From Candidatus Aminicenantota bacterium (GTDB lineage Bacteria; Acidobacteriota; Aminicenantia; Aminicenantales; Aminicenantaceae): a DNA stretch of 10,056 nt. This document shows positions 6,830 to 10,056 of the stretch, one piece after another. A program made the position numbers and the translations under genes. The notes under the pieces are model-generated. The model saw only the letters and a list, made by a program, of their open reading frames with translations. It ran no database searches and was not told the DNA's origin. The DNA lies in the NCBI GenBank assembly GCA_030673995.1, contig DAOUYU010000053.1:1-10056 (forward strand). Direction: 5' to 3'. The first letter of the stretch is position 1. Every line of letters starts with the position of its first letter.

Positions 6830-6839
6830 TATTACTGAG

Positions 6840-8222
6840 TCATTGGGAAGATTTCTGGCGCTTAAGAAGAGAGCGGTAAAGTCTCTCTCTCTGGATGACT
6901 ATTCCGTCTTTAACAACAATATCGATATTTTGCGTTTGGCGGATATCATCGAGAGGATTAGCATTCAACAGAATCAGGTTTGCAATTTTTCCTTCTTCGA
7001 GTGTGCCTAGATTTTTCTCCTGATTGAGAGCTTCTGCGGGGTATTTAGTAGCAGCCAGGAGAGCTTCCATCGGAGAAAAGCCTGCTTCCACAAGTAGCTC
7101 CAATTCTTTATGAAGCGAAAATCCAGGAACGAGGTAAGGCCATGGAGTGTCTGTTCCGGTAAGAACTTTGCCGCCTTTTTCTTTAAAAAGAATTATAAAT
7201 TCTTCGATCTTTTTTTTAGTGATTTTCCAGCTTTCTCTATCCTTGGTGAGCTCAAGGAAACGGCGAGAAAGATAATTTTTCCATCCGTTTTGAAAAATTT
7301 CAGGCATGAGCTTGATATGGGGATTTTTTTTAAGTTCATCAGGGGTGGAACTTAAGCCTTGATAAAGCGTTAGATTGGCTGTGATATAGACATTTTTTTT
7401 GAGAAAAAGGTCTATCAGGCCTTCATATTTTGTGCGATCTACATGAAGCCAGGTTTTATTGGATATTGTCCAAAGAGGTGGAGCATCTTCAAAGTTTTCC
7501 TCTCCCAGAAGGGCTTCAGAAACTCCTGTAGTATGTTCCAGGGTTTTTATCCCCCATCGGGCTGCAAGCTCGGCATCCACTCTTCTCAAGTGTCCTGCCA
7601 CCGGAATCTTGTATTTGTTGGCTTCTTTAATGATTATACGGACTAAGTTTCTTGGGAGAGTCATGTAGATTTTAATCCAGTCCACTTTTCTTCTTGCCAA
7701 TAGAGCAACAATCTTTCTTGCCTCTTTTGGGTTTTTTACTACTGCAGTGTATTGGCTTGCCCCGAAGGGAATCTTTCTGTTGTTTATAAGATACCCGGAT
7801 ACAAAAATACTCGGGCCCTGGAGAATTCCCTGATTTATTTTATCTCGAAGAGTAATGATAAAGTCGATATTATTTCCCATATCTCTTGTTGTAGTCACTC
7901 CGTTTAAAAGGAATAGATCAGAGAATGATTCGTTGAGAAAATGGACATGCATATCGACAAGACCTGGAATGATAAATTTTCCTCTGGCGTCAATGGTCCT
8001 GGCAAATAGAGGTGGGTGGATTTTTCCTGCCTGAGAGACGGCCTTTATTTTTTTCTGTTCGATTATGATGATTGAATTTTCAACGGGTGATTTCCCAGTG
8101 CCGTCGATAAGGGTTCCTCCTTTGATAACTAAGATTTTCTGATCTTTTAAATAAGTGACTGCGAGCAAGGCTATGAGAAAATATAAAGTCAATACTGAGA
8201 AAAAAACAGCTATTTTTTTCAA
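6840..8222 (-). CDS. Membrane-anchored metal-dependent amidohydrolase (imidazolonepropionase/prolidase-like)
   Basis: The 460-residue protein starts with an N-terminal anchor or signal (residues 4-24), so the catalytic domain probably acts outside the cytoplasmic membrane. It shows the complete amidohydrolase metal-site set: PGLVDMHVH with H92 and H94; K184 in DWIKIYMT, the expected carboxylated lysine; H211 in VAGHLRR; H230 in LEHTTG; and D358 in LTGTDTPWP. The split beta-sandwich is visible in VIKGGTLIDGTGK (32-44) and in EGKIANLILLNANPL (410-424). These are features of the Amidohydro_1 branch that includes imidazolonepropionase-like enzymes and Xaa-Pro dipeptidases; the substrate cannot be read from sequence. 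The start is TTG at 8222, supported by a strong Shine-Dalgarno six bases upstream and by the signal segment that follows it directly. It is inserted in the opposite direction between two paralogous secreted-protein genes, so it is transcribed alone. Confidence 0.92.
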   Translation of the reverse strand: MKKIAVFFSVLTLYFLIALLAVTYLKDQKILVIKGGTLIDGTGKSPVENSIIIIEQKKIKAVSQAGKIHPPLFARTIDARGKFIIPGLVDMHVHFLNESFSDLFLLNGVTTTRDMGNNIDFIITLRDKINQGILQGPSIFVSGYLINNRKIPFGASQYTAVVKNPKEARKIVALLARRKVDWIKIYMTLPRNLVRIIIKEANKYKIPVAGHLRRVDAELAARWGIKTLEHTTGVSEALLGEENFEDAPPLWTISNKTWLHVDRTKYEGLIDLFLKKNVYITANLTLYQGLSSTPDELKKNPHIKLMPEIFQNGWKNYLSRRFLELTKDRESWKITKKKIEEFIILFKEKGGKVLTGTDTPWPYLVPGFSLHKELELLVEAGFSPMEALLAATKYPAEALNQEKNLGTLEEGKIANLILLNANPLDDIRQTQNIDIVVKDGIVIQRERLYRSLLKRQKSSQ

Positions 8223-8228
8223 GGAAAA

Positions 8229-8236
8229 CTCCTTTC
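8229..8236 (-). promoter_or_regulatory. Strong ribosome binding site that fixes the TTG start of the amidohydrolase
   Basis: Read on the minus strand, GAAAGGAG is followed by the six-base spacer TTTTCC and TTG at 8222. The next in-frame candidates would remove the membrane anchor, so the TTG start is well supported. Confidence 0.75.
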
Positions 8237-8334
8237 TATAATTTCTTTAATATAGCAGTTTATTGAAGTTTGTTGCAGAAAGCAAAACAAAATAGGAAAA
8301 ACAAGCATGTTTTCAAAAATTGCCTTCGTAGTCA

Positions 8335-8363
8335 TTGACAAAGCATTTTGAGTAGGATAGTAT
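8335..8363 (+). promoter_or_regulatory. Sigma70-like promoter for the second propeller/BACON gene
   Basis: A perfect TTGACA (8335-8340), a 17-bp spacer and TAGTAT (8358-8363, four of six consensus bases). Transcription near 8370 would give a leader of about 26 bases that still contains the ribosome binding site. The architecture is the same as at the sulfatase-like gene (TTGACA, 17 bp, TAGGAT). Confidence 0.55.
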
Positions 8364-8382
8364 AAGAAACTAAATTTTCCAC

Positions 8383-8388
8383 AAGGAG
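8383..8388 (+). promoter_or_regulatory. Ribosome binding site of the second propeller/BACON gene
   Basis: AAGGAG with a seven-base spacer before ATG 8396; the purine run continues as AGGGAGG directly to the start. It is the best-looking translation signal in the window. Confidence 0.75.
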
Positions 8389-8395
8389 AGGGAGG

Positions 8396-10056
8396 ATGAG
8401 TCTAAAAAAGTTTTTTCCGATTTGCATCCTGGCATTTATTTTAATTTCTCCAAACCTATTCAGTCTTGAGAATATATCCTGGACTGGACCAGATTCGCAC
8501 AAATCTGCAATAGCTGTCAATCAAGATGGAGTCATACTGGTTGTTTGGTGTGAGGGCCTTTGGGGAGAAGAAAGCGGTACTGTTTGGTATAACGTTAATA
8601 AAGGCTATGGTTGGGAAGGGGCCAAAAATGTAAACGTAACAGTACAGACTGTCTGGAGCCCGCAACTTGACATTGACTCTGAAGGAAATTTTCATCTAGC
8701 CTGGGCAGACGGATATACAAGATTTTCTCGGGAGATTTATCATGCGGTTTATGATCCTGACACTGGCTGGAAAGATGATACCATGATTTATAACAGTCCC
8801 GAGAATTCTGCGTGGGAGAGAATATCTGTTGACGGTGACAGAGTATACATATGCTGGTTCCACGAGCATGTGGATCCCTATGCCTCTGATATTGTCATGC
8901 ATTCCAAGAAACTCGACGAAGATTGGCCTCCCTCTTATGAAAGGTTAACTTGGCATCCTTATGATGAGACGACCCACCCTGCTTTTAGAGTTAAAGATGG
9001 AAAAGTCCATATGGTTTGCATGGTAGGAGTTGGATTATATGCTCCATGGAGACTTCAATATATGGAAGGAGAAAGAGGTACTTATTGGGCAGGCATTTCC
9101 CCCACGACCATTTATCCATTGGGGTATTACCCGGCTCTTGAACTTGACGATAATAATGATTCCCATGTTGCCTTCAGCACTCGGACCGGAAACTTTTTTT
9201 GTATATCTCAGGAAAATGGAAACTGGAAAGGGGCAGAGGTTATTTCGAGTACTCATGCAGAACTTCAGTTTGGGGATATGAGATATAATAATAATGTTCT
9301 CATTGCCTGCTGGGTTCAGGAGTCTGCTTCCGGAAAATCTGTCTATTATGCGAAAAAGACTCCCGGAGGCGACTGGAGCGAAGCGGTTGAGTTATATCCA
9401 GCTTATAAGCCTGATTATCCACAAGTTTGGATCGATGATGCAGGTTATGCACACTTTGTTTATGATGACTATGTATCAGGAAGAGAAAGAGATATTTATT
9501 ATGAAAAGATACCTGCATTCCCGCCAGATCCCTTTCTCCAGGTGACCCCAGATTCTTTATCTTTCACTGTAGATGGTGAGGAGCCAGACCCTGATACTTT
9601 AATAGTAAAGAATGTTGGAGAGGAACCCCTGACATTTACCATTAGCGTAGACCAGAGCTGGATGACTGTGACTCCACTCAGCGGAAGCTTAGCCTCTCAG
9701 GAAGAAGCTGAGATAACAGTTCAAATTAGTGACTTATCATTGGATGAGGGGATCTATACCGGAACAATTAAGATTACCAGTCCGGAAGCAAAAAACAGCC
9801 CCATGGAGGTTGGAGTAACGCTTAATTTCATCTCGCCTCCGATATATGCTCCTCTGAATTTCACCGGCGAAACAAAGGAGAATAAAGCTTTGTTCTACCG
9901 TGAATATATACATTACCTTTCCTGGCAGACTAATCCGGACAACAGAAATATTGAGAAATATAAACTGTACGAGGTTATCGGAGCCAGCCGTTATTTTATT
10001 GAAGAGTTCTCGTCTTCTCCCTTCGAATATCAGCGCCGCCATGTTGATAAGGATAA
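8396..10056 (+). CDS. Secreted beta-propeller protein with one BACON-like module and Fn3-like domain, 3' end outside the window
   Basis: The frame is open from ATG 8396 to the window edge (553 codons, no stop). It begins with a signal peptide (KKFFPICILAFILISPNLFS, residues 4-23). The propeller (about 30-372) matches the gene at 4411 repeat by repeat: IAVNQDGVILVVW, LDIDSEGNFHLAWADGY, SPENSAWERISVD, PLGYYPALELD, RTGNFFCIS, ELQFGDMR and IDDAGYAHFVYDD. A single BACON-like module follows (381-478) with NVGEEPLTFTISVDQSWM and then TPLSGS; an Fn3-like region starts at YAPLNF (484) and contains LSWQTNPDN, aligning with DWQANSKND of the paralogue. Function is inferred to be an exported glycan-binding or surface adhesive protein; no sialidase active site is apparent and C10 is not in a lipobox. 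The Fn3-like region is incomplete here. Start and ribosome binding site are clear. Confidence 0.85.
   Translation, partial: MSLKKFFPICILAFILISPNLFSLENISWTGPDSHKSAIAVNQDGVILVVWCEGLWGEESGTVWYNVNKGYGWEGAKNVNVTVQTVWSPQLDIDSEGNFHLAWADGYTRFSREIYHAVYDPDTGWKDDTMIYNSPENSAWERISVDGDRVYICWFHEHVDPYASDIVMHSKKLDEDWPPSYERLTWHPYDETTHPAFRVKDGKVHMVCMVGVGLYAPWRLQYMEGERGTYWAGISPTTIYPLGYYPALELDDNNDSHVAFSTRTGNFFCISQENGNWKGAEVISSTHAELQFGDMRYNNNVLIACWVQESASGKSVYYAKKTPGGDWSEAVELYPAYKPDYPQVWIDDAGYAHFVYDDYVSGRERDIYYEKIPAFPPDPFLQVTPDSLSFTVDGEEPDPDTLIVKNVGEEPLTFTISVDQSWMTVTPLSGSLASQEEAEITVQISDLSLDEGIYTGTIKITSPEAKNSPMEVGVTLNFISPPIYAPLNFTGETKENKALFYREYIHYLSWQTNPDNRNIEKYKLYEVIGASRYFIEEFSSSPFEYQRRHVDKD

Noticed and set aside
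8696..8902. Antisense frames at 4735-5043 and 8696-8902 whose translations resemble each other
   Set aside because: The resemblance is explained by the paralogy of the two sense genes read backwards; no independent coding evidence.
9737..10042. 101-codon minus-strand frame near the right edge
   Set aside because: Antisense to the BACON/Fn3 region of the second propeller gene, which aligns well with its paralogue in the sense frame.

Overview
The window reads as chromosomal DNA of an uncultured-type bacterium with an AT-leaning base composition (estimated by eye) and an envelope that receives many exported or membrane-anchored proteins. Four of the six genes begin with a signal peptide or an N-terminal membrane anchor, and a fifth is a polytopic membrane protein. 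The sequence does not fix the phylum. The style (Thr-type sulfatase-like hydrolases, GT-C-like membrane proteins, beta-propeller plus BACON-like secreted proteins, small mixed tandem arrays between genes) reminds me of Aminicenantes/Acidobacteriota-type genomes, but that is inference.

Layout. On the minus strand at the left edge lies the first 31 codons of a KsgA/RsmA 16S rRNA dimethyladenosine transferase (1-93), preceded on the same strand by a membrane-anchored sulfatase-superfamily hydrolase (210-1628) with Thr in place of the usual Cys/Ser nucleophile. A 127-bp divergent intergenic region with back-to-back sigma70-like promoters separates it from a plus-strand 730-residue GT-C-like membrane protein (1756-3948). 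Directly behind that gene, in the -1 frame, is a TPR-like tail without a start codon (3882-4112), probably a frameshifted C-terminus or a gene remnant. It is followed by a non-coding stretch with small hairpins.

The right half holds two paralogous secreted proteins on the plus strand: a complete 728-residue one (4411-6597) and a second (8396 to the window edge, 553 codons seen, still open). Each has a signal peptide, a beta-propeller for which I count seven repeats in the complete copy, BACON-like Ig-fold module(s), and an Fn3-like C-terminal domain. The complete copy carries two BACON-like modules repeating at exactly 106 residues; the second copy has one. Between them, on the opposite strand, sits a membrane-anchored metal-dependent amidohydrolase with a TTG start (6840-8222). 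The gap after the first paralogue (6598-6839) is a mosaic of five different short tandem arrays.

How the genes work together: apart from ksgA, a housekeeping gene, the products all point to the envelope or the exterior (hydrolases facing outward, a possible lipid-linked sugar transferase, secreted adhesive or glycan-binding proteins). No operon joins them, since the strands alternate and most genes appear to have their own promoter, so a shared pathway is only a possibility. I see no RNA gene, CRISPR array, insertion sequence or phage gene, and no convincing new multi-gene system. The strongest leads are the paralogue pair with its conserved propeller patch, the frameshifted TPR tail, and the intergenic array mosaic.
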